Part shown: one piece after another, positions 1 through 8,272 of the stretch
Layout of the letters: every line of letters starts with the position of its first letter
Numbering within the stretch: position 1 is the stretch's first letter
Position numbers and translations under genes: made by a program
Assembly: GCF_010994095.1 (NCBI RefSeq)
Contig: NZ_WJYO01000001.1
Location: 1,178,001 to 1,242,000, forward strand
Reading direction: 5' to 3'
Source: Mumia xiangluensis
Lineage (GTDB): Bacteria > Actinomycetota > Actinomycetes > Propionibacteriales > Nocardioidaceae
Length of the DNA: 64,000 nt
The notes under the pieces: model-generated
Told to the model about the DNA's origin: nothing
Databases searched by the model: none
Seen by the model: only the letters and a program-made list of their open reading frames with translations

Positions 1-1253
1 GGCTGAGCGTGGCCGACAACATCTTCCTCGGCCACGAGCGGAGCCGCTTCGGCTTCTCCCGCGTGTCCGACTCCAACCGCGCCGCCCGCGAGCTCCTCGT
101 GTCGCTGGGCCACCCCGAGATCCGCCCCTCCCGCGAGACGGGCAGCCTGTCGGCAGCAGGCAAGCAGATCGTGTCGATGGCGCGGGCTCTGTCGCGCCAG
201 GCGCAGGTCATCGTCATGGACGAGCCGTCGGCCGTCCTGGACCCCGACGAGGTCGGCGGGCTCTTCCGCGTGATCGAGGACCTCCGCGCCTCCGGCAAGG
301 CGATCGTCTACATCTCCCACCGCCTCGAGGAGATCCGCCGGATCGGTGACCGGCTCACGGTGCTCAAGGACGGCCGCACCGTCGCCGCAGACCTCCCGGC
401 CCGCGAGACCCCCACGTCCGAGCTCATCGCGCTGATGACCGGCCGTGAGGTGTCCGCCGAGTACCCACGCCGTACGACCCCGCTGCCCGACGCCGAGCCC
501 CTGCTCGTCGTCGACGGCCTGGGTCGCACGGACGAGTTCGAGGACGTCTCGTTCTCGGTCCGCCCCGGCGAGATCGTCGGCCTCGCGGGCCTCGTCGGCG
601 CCGGCCGCAGCGAGATCGTCGAGACTGTGTACGGCGCGCGCCGGGCCGATCGCGGCACGGTGACCGTGGACGGCAGGACCCTGCGTCGCGGCTCCGTCGA
701 TGCCGCGGTCGCCGCCGGTCTCGGCCTCTGCCCCGAGGAGCGCAAGTCGCAGGGTCTGGTGCTGGACGAGGCGGTCTACCGCAACATCTCGCTCGCGAGC
801 CTGCCGCGGTTCTCGCGCTTCGGCGCGACCCGCGACTCCGCCGAGCGCAGCGCCGCGCACGAGGCGTCCCGCACCGTCGACGTACGCCCCGACGATCCCG
901 ACCGCGTCGTCCGGACGCTGTCCGGCGGCAACCAGCAGAAGGTCGTCCTGGCGCGGTGGCTGCTCAGGTCGTGCCGCGTGCTGCTGCTCGACGAGCCGAC
1001 CCGAGGTGTGGACGTCGGGGCCCGCAGCGAGATCTACACGCTCATCCGCACCCTCGCCGACGAGGGGCTCGCCGTGGTCGTGGTCTCCAGCGACATCGAC
1101 GAGGTCCTCGGTCTGTCCGACCGCGTCCTCGTCGTCGCGGACGGGCGGGTCGTGCACTCCGGCCCGTCGGCCGAGATCGACGCCCACAACGTCCTCGACC
1201 GCATCCTCGCCAGCAACGAGTCAAGTCACGAATCGGAAGGTGACGCCGCGTGA
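1..1253 (+). CDS. Sugar ABC transporter ATP-binding protein, CUT2/RbsA type (5' truncated by window)
   Basis: This is the double ATPase subunit of a ribose/galactose-type (CUT2) importer; it hydrolyses ATP on the cytoplasmic side to drive sugar uptake. The reading frame is open from base 3, and the first residues (LSVADNIFLG) match the middle of the first ATPase domain of RbsA proteins, so roughly the first 90 residues lie outside the window. Visible parts are the first signature (LSAAGKQ, about codon 49), Walker B (VIVMDEPS), a second domain with the degenerate GAGRSE loop usual in this family (about codon 194), the signature LSGGNQQK (about codon 305) and LLLDEPTRGVDVG. The stop overlaps the permease start by 4 bp. 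The identity of the sugar cannot be read from the sequence. Confidence 0.95.
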   Translation, partial: LSVADNIFLGHERSRFGFSRVSDSNRAARELLVSLGHPEIRPSRETGSLSAAGKQIVSMARALSRQAQVIVMDEPSAVLDPDEVGGLFRVIEDLRASGKAIVYISHRLEEIRRIGDRLTVLKDGRTVAADLPARETPTSELIALMTGREVSAEYPRRTTPLPDAEPLLVVDGLGRTDEFEDVSFSVRPGEIVGLAGLVGAGRSEIVETVYGARRADRGTVTVDGRTLRRGSVDAAVAAGLGLCPEERKSQGLVLDEAVYRNISLASLPRFSRFGATRDSAERSAAHEASRTVDVRPDDPDRVVRTLSGGNQQKVVLARWLLRSCRVLLLDEPTRGVDVGARSEIYTLIRTLADEGLAVVVVSSDIDEVLGLSDRVLVVADGRVVHSGPSAEIDAHNVLDRILASNESSHESEGDAA

Positions 1254-2263
1254 GTACCCCATCGGTGACCGGAGACACCCAGACGACGGAGGCCGCCCCC
1301 GCAAAGCGGGCGGGCTCGATGGGAGTCGCCCGCAACCTCGGCCTGGTGGTCGCCCTGGTCATCCTGTGCGGGGTCGGCCTGATCACCGCCGGCGACCGGT
1401 TCGCGAGCACCAACAACATCATCACCGTGCTCAGCCTGGCCTCGGCGATCGGCGTCGTGGCGATCGGCATGACGTTCGTCATCACCGGCGGCGGCATCGA
1501 CCTCTCGGTCGGTGCGATCGTCGCGCTCGCCTCGGTGTGGGCGTCGACGACCGGCACCCAGGCGATGGCGGAGAGCGTCGGCTGGATCGTCATCGTGACG
1601 ACGGCGATCGGCGTCGGTATCGCGTGCGGCGTGATCAACGGCCTCCTCATCGCCTACGGCAAGATCGTGCCGTTCATCGCGACCCTCGCGATGCTGGCCA
1701 GCGCCCGTGGGCTCGCCGAGATCATCGCCGACCGCAAGACGCAGATCATCCGCGACCAGGGCTTCCGCGACGCGCTCGGCGCCCGGCCGTTCGGTGTCCC
1801 GGTGATCGTCTACATCTTCGCGATCGTCGTGATCGTCGGCTGGTTCCTGCTCAACCGCACGACCTTCGGCCGGCGGACCTTCGCTGTCGGCGGCAACCCC
1901 GAGGCCGCGCGCCTCGCCGGCATCAAGGTCCAGCGGCACACGGTCTACCTGTACGCCCTGCTGGGCGCCACGTGCGGCCTGGCTGCCGTGATGCTCATGT
2001 CGAGGACGCAGACGGGCTCGTCCACCCACGGCCTCATGTGGGAGCTCGACGCCATCGCGGCGGTCGTCATCGGCGGCACGCTGCTCAGTGGCGGCCGCGG
2101 CACCGTGATCGGGACCCTCCTGGGGGTCCTGATCTTCACCACCCTCACCAATGTCTTCACGCTCAACAACTTGTCGACGTCCGTCCAGGCCGTCGCCAAG
2201 GGCGTGATCATCGTCGTCGCTGTGCTCCTCCAGCAGCGTCTGGCGAACCGCAGCAGCACCTAA
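1250..2263 (+). CDS. Sugar ABC transporter permease, RbsC-like
   Basis: This integral membrane subunit forms the channel of the CUT2 importer. It has 337 residues, the normal length, with a hydrophilic N-terminus of about 30 residues and then eight to ten hydrophobic segments. The family signature between the central helices (GGNPEAARLAGI) is present. The GTG start shares GTGA with the stop of the ATPase gene, so translation is probably coupled, and the lipoprotein gene follows after 22 bp. The three genes make one importer. The family is clear; the substrate is unknown. Confidence 0.95.
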   Translation: MSTPSVTGDTQTTEAAPAKRAGSMGVARNLGLVVALVILCGVGLITAGDRFASTNNIITVLSLASAIGVVAIGMTFVITGGGIDLSVGAIVALASVWASTTGTQAMAESVGWIVIVTTAIGVGIACGVINGLLIAYGKIVPFIATLAMLASARGLAEIIADRKTQIIRDQGFRDALGARPFGVPVIVYIFAIVVIVGWFLLNRTTFGRRTFAVGGNPEAARLAGIKVQRHTVYLYALLGATCGLAAVMLMSRTQTGSSTHGLMWELDAIAAVVIGGTLLSGGRGTVIGTLLGVLIFTTLTNVFTLNNLSTSVQAVAKGVIIVVAVLLQQRLANRSST

Positions 2264-2285
2264 CACCACCCCACGAGGAGACGGC

Positions 2286-3335
2286 ATGTCCACCACCACC
2301 CCGCGCCGCCGGCTGCTGGCCCTCGCCGGCGTCGCCGCCGCAGCCAGCCTGGCACTGACGGCCTGTACGAACAGCTCCGACGGAGACGACGACACAGCGA
2401 ACGTCTCCAACACCGGCTCCGGCGACAACGCCGAGGCCGGCGACACGGTCACCATCGGCTTCTCGGCCCCGGCGGCCGACCACGGCTGGATGGGCGCGAT
2501 CTCCAGCGCCGCCGTCGAGCAGGCGGAGGCGTTCGAGGACGTCGAGCTGGTCAACGCCGAGGGCACGAACGACGTGAACCTGCAGATCTCGCAGGTGGAG
2601 ACCTTCATCAACGACAAGGTCGACGCGATCGTGCTCCTGCCGTTCGACGGTGCTGCGATGACCGACGTCGCCACCCGTGCGATGGAGGCAGGCATCCCGG
2701 TGATCAACGTCGACCGTGAGTTCGACTCGCCGTTCGCCGCCCGGACGACCATCCTCGGCGACAACTACGGCATGGGTGTCTCCGCCGGCCGCTACGTCTG
2801 CGAGCAGGCCGACGGCAACACCGACGCCGTGGTCGCGGAGATCGCGGGCATCGACTCGCTCCCGCTGACGCAGGACCGTTCGCAGGGCTTCGCCGACGCG
2901 CTGGAGGACTGCGGTCTGAAGGTCTCCAACCGGGTCGCGGCCGAGTTCACGGTCGAGTCCGGTGAGCGCGCTGCCGCGAACCTGCTTCAGGCTGCTCCGA
3001 AGATCGACTACCTCTGGAACCACGACGACGACCAGGGCGTCGGCGTCCTGGCCGCCATCGAGAACGCCGGCCGCGACGAGTTCGTGATGATCGGCGGCGC
3101 CGGCTCGGCGAACGTCATGCGCTCCATCGAGGCCGACGACACGGTCCTCAAGGCCACGGTCATCTACCCGTCCACGCAGGGTGCCGACGGCATCAAGCTC
3201 GCGCGCCTCATCGCGCAGGGCAAGTCGATGTCGGACCTGGCCGAGGTCGAGGTGCCGCGCAAGATCCAGCTGGCGGCGCCGATCGTGACCAAGGACAACG
3301 TCGACCAGTACATGGACTCCGCGTTCGAGTCCTGA
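2286..3335 (+). CDS. Sugar-binding lipoprotein of the CUT2 importer (periplasmic-binding-protein-like domain)
   Basis: This extracytoplasmic receptor hands sugar to the permease. It has 349 residues. The N-terminus has three arginines (residues 7-9), a hydrophobic stretch and the lipobox LTAC with Cys27, so it should be a membrane-anchored lipoprotein; the Arg-rich start could also suit Tat export. A Ser/Asp/Gly/Asn-rich linker follows, then a RbsB-type domain (VTIGFSAPAADHGWM; DAIVLLPFDGAAMTDV; GIPVINVDREF). A GAGGAG ribosome-binding site lies before the ATG. It is the third gene of the transport operon. A GC-rich hairpin just after the stop may separate its mRNA level from that of the catabolic genes. 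Confidence 0.93.
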   Translation: MSTTTPRRRLLALAGVAAAASLALTACTNSSDGDDDTANVSNTGSGDNAEAGDTVTIGFSAPAADHGWMGAISSAAVEQAEAFEDVELVNAEGTNDVNLQISQVETFINDKVDAIVLLPFDGAAMTDVATRAMEAGIPVINVDREFDSPFAARTTILGDNYGMGVSAGRYVCEQADGNTDAVVAEIAGIDSLPLTQDRSQGFADALEDCGLKVSNRVAAEFTVESGERAAANLLQAAPKIDYLWNHDDDQGVGVLAAIENAGRDEFVMIGGAGSANVMRSIEADDTVLKATVIYPSTQGADGIKLARLIAQGKSMSDLAEVEVPRKIQLAAPIVTKDNVDQYMDSAFES

Positions 3336-3342
3336 CAGACGG

Positions 3343-3383
3343 CGGTGCGCTTCGCTCCGACCCCTTCGGGGCGGGGCGCACCG
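3343..3383 (+). terminator. GC-rich hairpin between transport and catabolic genes
   Basis: An imperfect stem has outer arms CGGTGCGC (3343-3350) and GCGCACCG (3376-3383) and an inner CCCC-TTCG-GGG tip. It sits 8 bp after the lipoprotein stop and has no T-run, so partial termination or 3'-end protection of the upstream mRNA is more likely than full termination. Confidence 0.45.
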
Positions 3384-3423
3384 CACCCAGCGCAGACGCT
3401 CCCCCTCGGACCGAAGGATTCTC

Positions 3424-4662
3424 ATGTCAGACACGTCTCGCGAGCTCCGCGTCGGCCAGGTGGGCTACGCCTTCATGGGCGCGGCGCACTCCCAGGCCTG
3501 GCGCACCGCACCCTCCTTCTTCGACCTCCCGCTGAAGCCCCGTCTCACCGCGTTGTGCGGTCGTGACGAGTCCGCTGCGGGCGTCGTGGCCGAGCGGTTC
3601 GGCTGGGAGTCGGTCGAGACGGACTGGCGCGCGCTGATCGAGCGCGACGACATCGACCTGATCGACATCTGCACGCCGGGCAGCACGCACGTCGAGATCG
3701 CCGTGGCCGCGCTCCGGGCCGGCAAGCACGTGATGTGCGAGAAGCCGCTGGCCAACACGGTCGAGGAGGCCGAGGAGATGGCCGCCGCGGCTGCGGAGGC
3801 CGCCGCCGAGGGCGTCTTCGCGATGGTCGGCTTCACCTACCGCCGTACGCCCGCGCTGTCGTACGCGCGCCAGCTCGTCCGTGAAGGTCGGCTGGGCACC
3901 ATCCACCACGTCCGCTGCCAGTACCTCCAGGACTGGCTGGTGGATCCCGACAGCCCTCTGACCTGGCGGCTCGACAAGTCCCTCGCGGGCTCCGGTGCAC
4001 TCGGGGACATCGGAGCGCACGTCGTGGACGCGGCGCAGTTCGTCACCGGCGCGTCGATCACGTCGGTCAGCGGTGTGCTGCAGACCTTCGTCGACAGCCG
4101 CCCGGTCGCAGGCGAGCACGCGACGCTCGGGGGCAGCGGCAGCGCGTCCGCCGAGCGTGGCCCGGTGACGGTCGACGACGCGGCGGCCTTCACCGCGCGC
4201 TTCGACAACGGGGCGCTCGGCGTCTTCGAGGCGACCCGCTTCGCGACGGGTCGCAAGAACGCGATGAGGATCGAGGTCAGCGGCTCCGACGGCGCGCTGG
4301 CCTTCGACTTCGAGGAGATGAACATCCTCCGGTTCTACGACGCGACGGAGCCGGCGGAGACCGCAGGCTTCCGGAGGATCGTCGTGACCGAGGCCAGCCA
4401 CCCGTACGTCGACGCGTGGTGGCCGGCCGGTCATGGGCTCGGCTACGAGCACGGCTTCACCCACCAGGTCGTCGACATCGTCAGGGCCATCGCGGCCGGC
4501 GAGCAGCCGACCCCGTCGTTCGCCGACGGGCTCGCCGTGCAGCGCGTCCTCGCTGCGGTCGAGGCGAGCTCTGAGGACGACTCCCGTCAGCAGAAGGTGC
4601 CGCACGACGCGGTCACCGTACGAGCAGGTGCGCCCGCGGCGCGAGAAGGAGAGGCATCATGA
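3424..4662 (+). CDS. Gfo/Idh/MocA family NAD(P)-dependent oxidoreductase
   Basis: This is a predicted sugar or cyclitol dehydrogenase (412 residues). The N-terminal Rossmann domain starts [17 protein letters not shown], where AFMGAAH replaces the usual GxGxxG end; the family hallmark EKPL is present (CEKPLANT). The C-terminal alpha/beta domain carries [21 protein letters not shown] with the conserved Gly-Asp-x-Gly-x-His. A GAAGGA ribosome-binding site precedes ATG 3424, 88 bp after the importer genes. The 3' end overlaps the isomerase gene by 4 bp. It probably oxidises the imported sugar, or its derivative, to a keto-sugar for the next enzyme; that role is inferred from context. Confidence 0.9.
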   Translation: MSDTSRELRVGQVGYAFMGAAHSQAWRTAPSFFDLPLKPRLTALCGRDESAAGVVAERFGWESVETDWRALIERDDIDLIDICTPGSTHVEIAVAALRAGKHVMCEKPLANTVEEAEEMAAAAAEAAAEGVFAMVGFTYRRTPALSYARQLVREGRLGTIHHVRCQYLQDWLVDPDSPLTWRLDKSLAGSGALGDIGAHVVDAAQFVTGASITSVSGVLQTFVDSRPVAGEHATLGGSGSASAERGPVTVDDAAAFTARFDNGALGVFEATRFATGRKNAMRIEVSGSDGALAFDFEEMNILRFYDATEPAETAGFRRIVVTEASHPYVDAWWPAGHGLGYEHGFTHQVVDIVRAIAAGEQPTPSFADGLAVQRVLAAVEASSEDDSRQQKVPHDAVTVRAGAPAAREGEAS

Positions 4663-5666
4663 CGCGACCGATCACGCTCTTCACCGGCCAGTGGGCCGAC
4701 CTGCCGTTCGAGGAGGTCGCGCGGCTGGCGTCCGGGTGGGGCTACGACGGTCTCGAGATCGCATGCTGGGGCGACCACTTCGACCCGTGGGCCGCGGTCG
4801 AGGAGGACGGCTACGTCCAGGCGAAGCTCGACCTGCTCGACAAGTACGGGCTGAAGGTCTACGCGATCTCCAACCACCTGAAGGGCCAGGCGGTCTGCGA
4901 CGACCCGATCGACCAGCGGCACCGCGACATGCTGCCGGACCGCATCTGGGGTGACGGCGATGCCGAGGGCGTCCGGCAGCGGGCCGCCGAGGAGCTCAAG
5001 AACACCGCGCGTGCGGCACGGATGCTCGGCGTCGACACCGTGGTCGGGTTCACCGGCTCGTCGATCTGGAAGTACGTCGCGATGTTCCCGCCGGCGAGCC
5101 AGGAGCTGGTGGATGCCGGGTACGAGGACTTCGCGAACCGCTGGAACCCGATCCTCGACGTGTTCGACTCCGAGGGCGTGCGGTTCGCGCACGAGGTCCA
5201 CCCGAGCGAGATCGCGTACGACTACTGGACGACCGTCCGCACGCTGGAGGCGATCGGCCACCGCGAGGCGTTCGGGCTCAACTGGGACCCCTCGCACTTC
5301 GTCTGGCAGGACCTCGACCCGCTGGGGTTCCTCTGGGACTTCAAGGACCGGATCTACCACGTCGACTGCAAGGACGCGAAGAAGCAGGTCGGCAACGGAC
5401 GCAACGGCCGGCTCGGGTCGCACCTCGCCTGGGCGGACCCGCGGCGCGGCTGGGACTTCGTGTCGACCGGGCGTGGTGACGTGCCGTGGGAGGCGTGCTT
5501 CCGGATGCTCAACACGATCGGCTACGAGGGGCCGATCTCGATCGAGTGGGAGGACGCCGGCATGGACCGCCTCCTCGGTGCACCTGAGGCCCTGGCGTTC
5601 GTGAAGGCCAACCTGTTCGACGCGCCGGAGGCTGCGTTCGACGCGGCGTTCAGCACGAAGGAGTAG
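4659..5666 (+). CDS. Sugar phosphate isomerase/epimerase (xylose-isomerase-like TIM barrel)
   Basis: This is a cytoplasmic metal-dependent sugar isomerase or epimerase of 335 residues. Likely metal ligands are seen in order: Glu in FAHEVHPSE, Asp/His in GLNWDPSHF, His/Asp in YHVDCKD and the final Glu in ISIEWED. The ATG lies inside the stop of the oxidoreductase (ATGA), so the two are translationally coupled. This oxidoreductase-isomerase pair next to a CUT2 importer is common in actinobacterial catabolic operons that work through keto-sugars or inositols, but no substrate can be assigned. It is the last gene of the operon. Confidence 0.88.
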   Translation: MTRPITLFTGQWADLPFEEVARLASGWGYDGLEIACWGDHFDPWAAVEEDGYVQAKLDLLDKYGLKVYAISNHLKGQAVCDDPIDQRHRDMLPDRIWGDGDAEGVRQRAAEELKNTARAARMLGVDTVVGFTGSSIWKYVAMFPPASQELVDAGYEDFANRWNPILDVFDSEGVRFAHEVHPSEIAYDYWTTVRTLEAIGHREAFGLNWDPSHFVWQDLDPLGFLWDFKDRIYHVDCKDAKKQVGNGRNGRLGSHLAWADPRRGWDFVSTGRGDVPWEACFRMLNTIGYEGPISIEWEDAGMDRLLGAPEALAFVKANLFDAPEAAFDAAFSTKE

Positions 5667-5670
5667 CCGG

Positions 5671-5708
5671 CGCTCGGGATCAGGCGTCCTCGACGCGGAT
5701 CCCGAGCG
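5671..5708. terminator. Convergent hairpin at the isomerase/pentapeptide-protein junction
   Basis: There are perfect 11-bp arms CGCTCGGGATC (5671-5681) and GATCCCGAGCG (5698-5708). The hairpin lies directly after the isomerase stop and covers the last codons of the opposite gene, so it could end transcription from both sides. There is no T-run. Confidence 0.5.
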
Positions 5709-6288
5709 AGTCGGCGAGCAGGGGAGCCAGCAAGGCGAGTTGGAGCGGGCTGATCGTCATCCCTCGCAGCGACGTCACGCCGACGATCTCGCGAAGCTCG
5801 GCGCCCCGGAGGTCGACGTCGGTCGACGCGGTGTGCTGGACGTCGAGGCGCGCGATCGTGCATCCGGCGAAGCTCACGCGGACCGCGGTCGCCTGCACCA
5901 GGTCGAGCTCGTCGATGACGCAGTCCTCGAAGACCACGTCGCGCAGCTTCGCTCCTCGGAGGTTGACGAAGGACAGCTTGCACCCGGTGATCCGTACGGA
6001 GTCCCACTCGCTGTCGTACAGGTCGGCCGACCCGATCCGGCCCCCGTCGATCCGGACGTCGCGCAGCACCGCACGCGGTCCTCGCAGGACGGCGACGTTG
6101 ACGCGTTCGAGGAGCGACTCGCGCAACCGCGCGCCTGCGAGGTCCACGGTGTCGACCGTGAGGTCACGGAACGCCTGGCTCTCGAGGTCTGCCGACGGCC
6201 TGATCTCCTCGACGGCGCCGTCCTCGAGGTGCTCGACGGGGAGCGGGTCCAGCTGTGGTGCGCGGGTCGTCCGACGTGTCGTGCCCAC
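5680..6288 (-). CDS. Pentapeptide-repeat protein
   Basis: This 202-residue protein is made of tandem five-residue repeats of the A(D/N)Lxx kind, for example ADLYDSEW, VNLRGAKLRDVVFEDC and VDLRGAELREIV, so it should fold as a right-handed quadrilateral beta-helix. Such proteins have varied roles, including gyrase protection, and none can be assigned here. The GTG at 6288 was chosen because GAGAGG lies just before it and because longer in-frame versions would run across the promoter and start of the divergent nucleotidase gene. There is no signal peptide. It is a single gene, convergent with the sugar operon. Confidence 0.8.
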   Translation of the reverse strand: MGTTRRTTRAPQLDPLPVEHLEDGAVEEIRPSADLESQAFRDLTVDTVDLAGARLRESLLERVNVAVLRGPRAVLRDVRIDGGRIGSADLYDSEWDSVRITGCKLSFVNLRGAKLRDVVFEDCVIDELDLVQATAVRVSFAGCTIARLDVQHTASTDVDLRGAELREIVGVTSLRGMTISPLQLALLAPLLADSLGIRVEDA

Positions 6289-6427
6289 AGGTGATCCTCT
6301 CGGTAGGCCGACGTCGCCGGCGCGCGTCCTCGCAGCGTACGGACGAGGACCGACAACGAATCCGGGACCGGGGCCGGTCAGGTCGTAGGCGGGGACCGCG
6401 TCAGAGCGCCCTGGTAGGAATCTCCTC

Positions 6428-7015
6428 ATGAGGAAGCTGCGGGTGGGGTTCGACGTCGACGAGGTGCTGTACCCATGGGTCGAGACCTTCCGGCACCACC
6501 TCCACACGACCCAGGGCTGGACGGTCGACCGGATGCCTGACCCGACGCGCTACGCCTTCGGGCCCGAGTGGGGCATCGCCGAGGAGCGCGAGTTCCTCGA
6601 CCACGCCGTGGCAGCCGCACGCAGCGGCCTCCTCCACTCGTACGGCGCGCCGATCGCGGGCGCTTCGGAGGTCACGCGCCGTCTCGTGGACGCCGGTCAC
6701 ACCGTCCACATCGTGACCGCTCGCCGCTACGACGACAGCTACGGCGTCAACGACGTCCTTATGAGCTCGACGCGGCGCTGGCTCGACCAGCACGGCATCG
6801 CGTTCACGACGCTCGACTTCGAGACCGACAAGACGGCCGTGCCGACCGACGTCTACATCGACGACCGTCCTGAGAACGTCGATGCGATCTGCGCTGCCGG
6901 TGCCGTCGGCGTGCTCATGGACGCGTCCCACAACCAGGACCCGGCCTGCGTGCGCCGCCGCGTCACCTCCCTCGCTGCGTACGCCCAGATCGTCGACGAG
7001 GTCGCCACAGCCTGA
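6428..7015 (+). CDS. HAD-superfamily 5'(3')-deoxyribonucleotidase-like protein (NT5C type)
   Basis: This is a predicted cytoplasmic phosphatase of (deoxy)nucleoside monophosphates, 195 residues. The nucleophile motif is FDVDEVLYPW near the N-terminus (Asp9, Asp11), the second motif is HIVTAR, and the last acidic motif is VYIDDRPENVDAI. This matches the NT5C type rather than a general HAD phosphatase, and the length fits. A TAGGAA box lies 7 nt before the ATG, which could give a leaderless mRNA, although its last base departs from TANNNT. It is a single gene; related proteins are often encoded by actinophages, but nothing else phage-like is nearby. Confidence 0.82.
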   Translation: MRKLRVGFDVDEVLYPWVETFRHHLHTTQGWTVDRMPDPTRYAFGPEWGIAEEREFLDHAVAAARSGLLHSYGAPIAGASEVTRRLVDAGHTVHIVTARRYDDSYGVNDVLMSSTRRWLDQHGIAFTTLDFETDKTAVPTDVYIDDRPENVDAICAAGAVGVLMDASHNQDPACVRRRVTSLAAYAQIVDEVATA

Positions 7016-7039
7016 CGGCGACGTCTGACGACCGGACGG

Positions 7040-7073
7040 GCGACGCCCCGGCGGGAGGTTGCCGGGGCGTCGC
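7040..7073. terminator. Strong convergent terminator hairpin
   Basis: A perfect 13-bp stem (arms 7040-7052 and 7061-7073, GCGACGCCCCGGC and its complement) has an 8-nt loop. It lies between the stops of the nucleotidase and the cutinase-like gene and probably serves both. There is no T-run, as is usual for actinobacterial terminators. Confidence 0.75.
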
Positions 7074-7099
7074 TGTCGGGAGGGGGACCGGTCCGCAGA

Positions 7100-7957
7100 T
7101 CAGGCCGGGCAGGTGTTGCGGTACTCCGAGAGCTGCGTCGAGACGGTCGACGGCAGCGGGCAGAGGATCGACGAGTAGCGCGTGTCGTTGTCGAGGTAGC
7201 GCTTGAGCCAGCTGACCATCAGCGCACCCTGGTCATTGGGGTTGGTGTTCGCGGCCAGGTGGTCCTCACCGGAGAGCTCGGCGTACGCCTTCTCGGGGGC
7301 GCCGGACAGGGTGCCGTAGAACGACTCGGAGTGAGAGCCGACCGGCGCGATCGTGTCGCCCTGTGCGCCGATGATCATCGTCGGGATGTCGATGCCGCCC
7401 CAGGTCTTGTCGGTGTGCCAGGGCTGGAGCGCGACGGCGGCCTTGATGTTCGAGCCACCGTTCTCCGCGGCATAGAGCGTGCCGCCGCCACCCATCGAGT
7501 GACCGGCGACCGCGACCCGGGAGGTGTCGATCCGGGTGCGGATCGAGCTGCGCTGGGTGAGGTAGGTGACCCCGGAGAGGATCTGACGGCCACGGCTGTC
7601 GGGCTGGTCGAGCGTGGTGTTGGTGTCGATGACCATCACCACGAACCCGTGGGAGGCGACGCGCCGTGCGAGGCCGGAGTACATGCTGGCGTACGCCGTG
7701 AAGCCGGGTGAGAAGACGACGGCTCCGTAGCCGCTACCCGTCGACGGGTAGTAGATGTCGCCGCCACCGAAGCCGGTGACGAGCAGGCTCGACACCGAGG
7801 TGTTGCTCACGCTGTAGGAGCCGTTGCCCAAGATGTTCGAGGGAGTGGGGGCGGGACCGTTCTCGACCGCGTTCGCCGCTGGTGCGGTGACGCCGACAAA
7901 GGGGAGGGCCACGATCGCGAGGGGGGCCACGATCCTGACCGCGAGATGCTTCAACAT
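7100..7957 (-). CDS. Secreted polyester/PET-hydrolase-like cutinase (alpha/beta hydrolase)
   Basis: This 285-residue esterase closely resembles the Thermobifida cutinase / LCC / PETase group. Residues 1-30 look like a Sec signal peptide ending ANA. Catalytic parts are Ser154 in GHSMGGGG, Asp201 in DTIAPVGSHS and His233. The oxyanion and aromatic clamp residues Phe86 (SPGF) and Met155 and the substrate tryptophan Trp180 (PWH) are kept, as is ASHGFVVMVIDT. Two C-terminal cysteines (266, 283) can form the family's disulfide. Compared from memory with thermophilic cutinases, two calcium-site acids look replaced (Ser229, Asn257) and the usual HFAPN around the histidine reads HLAAN. GAAGGAG precedes the ATG. 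It is likely to act on natural polyesters or triglycerides outside the cell; PET activity is only possible. Confidence 0.9.
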   Translation of the reverse strand: MLKHLAVRIVAPLAIVALPFVGVTAPAANAVENGPAPTPSNILGNGSYSVSNTSVSSLLVTGFGGGDIYYPSTGSGYGAVVFSPGFTAYASMYSGLARRVASHGFVVMVIDTNTTLDQPDSRGRQILSGVTYLTQRSSIRTRIDTSRVAVAGHSMGGGGTLYAAENGGSNIKAAVALQPWHTDKTWGGIDIPTMIIGAQGDTIAPVGSHSESFYGTLSGAPEKAYAELSGEDHLAANTNPNDQGALMVSWLKRYLDNDTRYSSILCPLPSTVSTQLSEYRNTCPA

Positions 7958-8100
7958 CCTCGTTCTCCTTCTCGTTCTGCGGCTCCGAGAACGCCTCGAC
8001 GGTCGAGGTTGCCGCTGGGTGGCACGGGACGTTAACGACTCTGAGACATACCCCGCAACAAACCCGGAGGACTTTTTGTCACGGCCGGTGACGAGGTGAC

Positions 8101-8114
8101 TAAGCGCTTGCTTA
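8101..8114. promoter_or_regulatory. TetR-operator-like palindrome upstream of the cutinase-like gene
   Basis: The sequence TAAGCGCTTGCTTA has perfect 5-bp arms TAAGC/GCTTA around GCTT. Such TAAGC-type palindromes are typical targets of actinobacterial TetR regulators of lipid or ester metabolism. It is 144 bp before the hydrolase start; no TetR gene is in the window. Confidence 0.45.
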
Positions 8115-8151
8115 CCGCGAAGGGAAGGAAAGATTCTCTCGCAGAACAGGC

Positions 8152-8209
8152 AGTTGACCGAACACTGTTATGCCGGGGAATTGCTATGCCGATAGTTGTC
8201 CGGTCAACT
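8152..8209. repeat. 9-bp perfect inverted repeat with 40-bp spacer
   Basis: The arms AGTTGACCG (8152-8160) and CGGTCAACT (8201-8209) are exact complements. The spacer contains TATGCC twice. It could be a paired operator or the base of a large stem-loop in the epimerase 3' region. Function is unknown. Confidence 0.55.
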
Positions 8210-8272
8210 TCTGAGCGCCTGTGAGACGGGTCACTTTGGCGCGCCGGCGCGGCCACCACGCGACGACGCGAG

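Larger units (their letters stand above)
7958..8272. other. 315-bp intergenic region without a gene
   Basis: This region lies upstream of the cutinase-like gene and downstream of the epimerase gene, both on the minus strand. It is visibly less GC-rich than the genes around it. It holds a TetR-operator-like palindrome and a long-spaced inverted repeat, listed separately. I see no convincing small ORF. Confidence 0.7.

Noticed and set aside
1226-3434. Two long minus-strand frames opposite the sugar permease and lipoprotein genes
   Set aside because: The products are His/Arg/Asp-rich with no motifs, while the plus-strand genes are clear transporter subunits.
5831-6388. Plus-strand frames opposite the pentapeptide-repeat gene
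   Set aside because: The minus-strand frame shows clear fivefold repeats and a ribosome-binding site; the plus-strand translations are Ser/Arg-rich and featureless.
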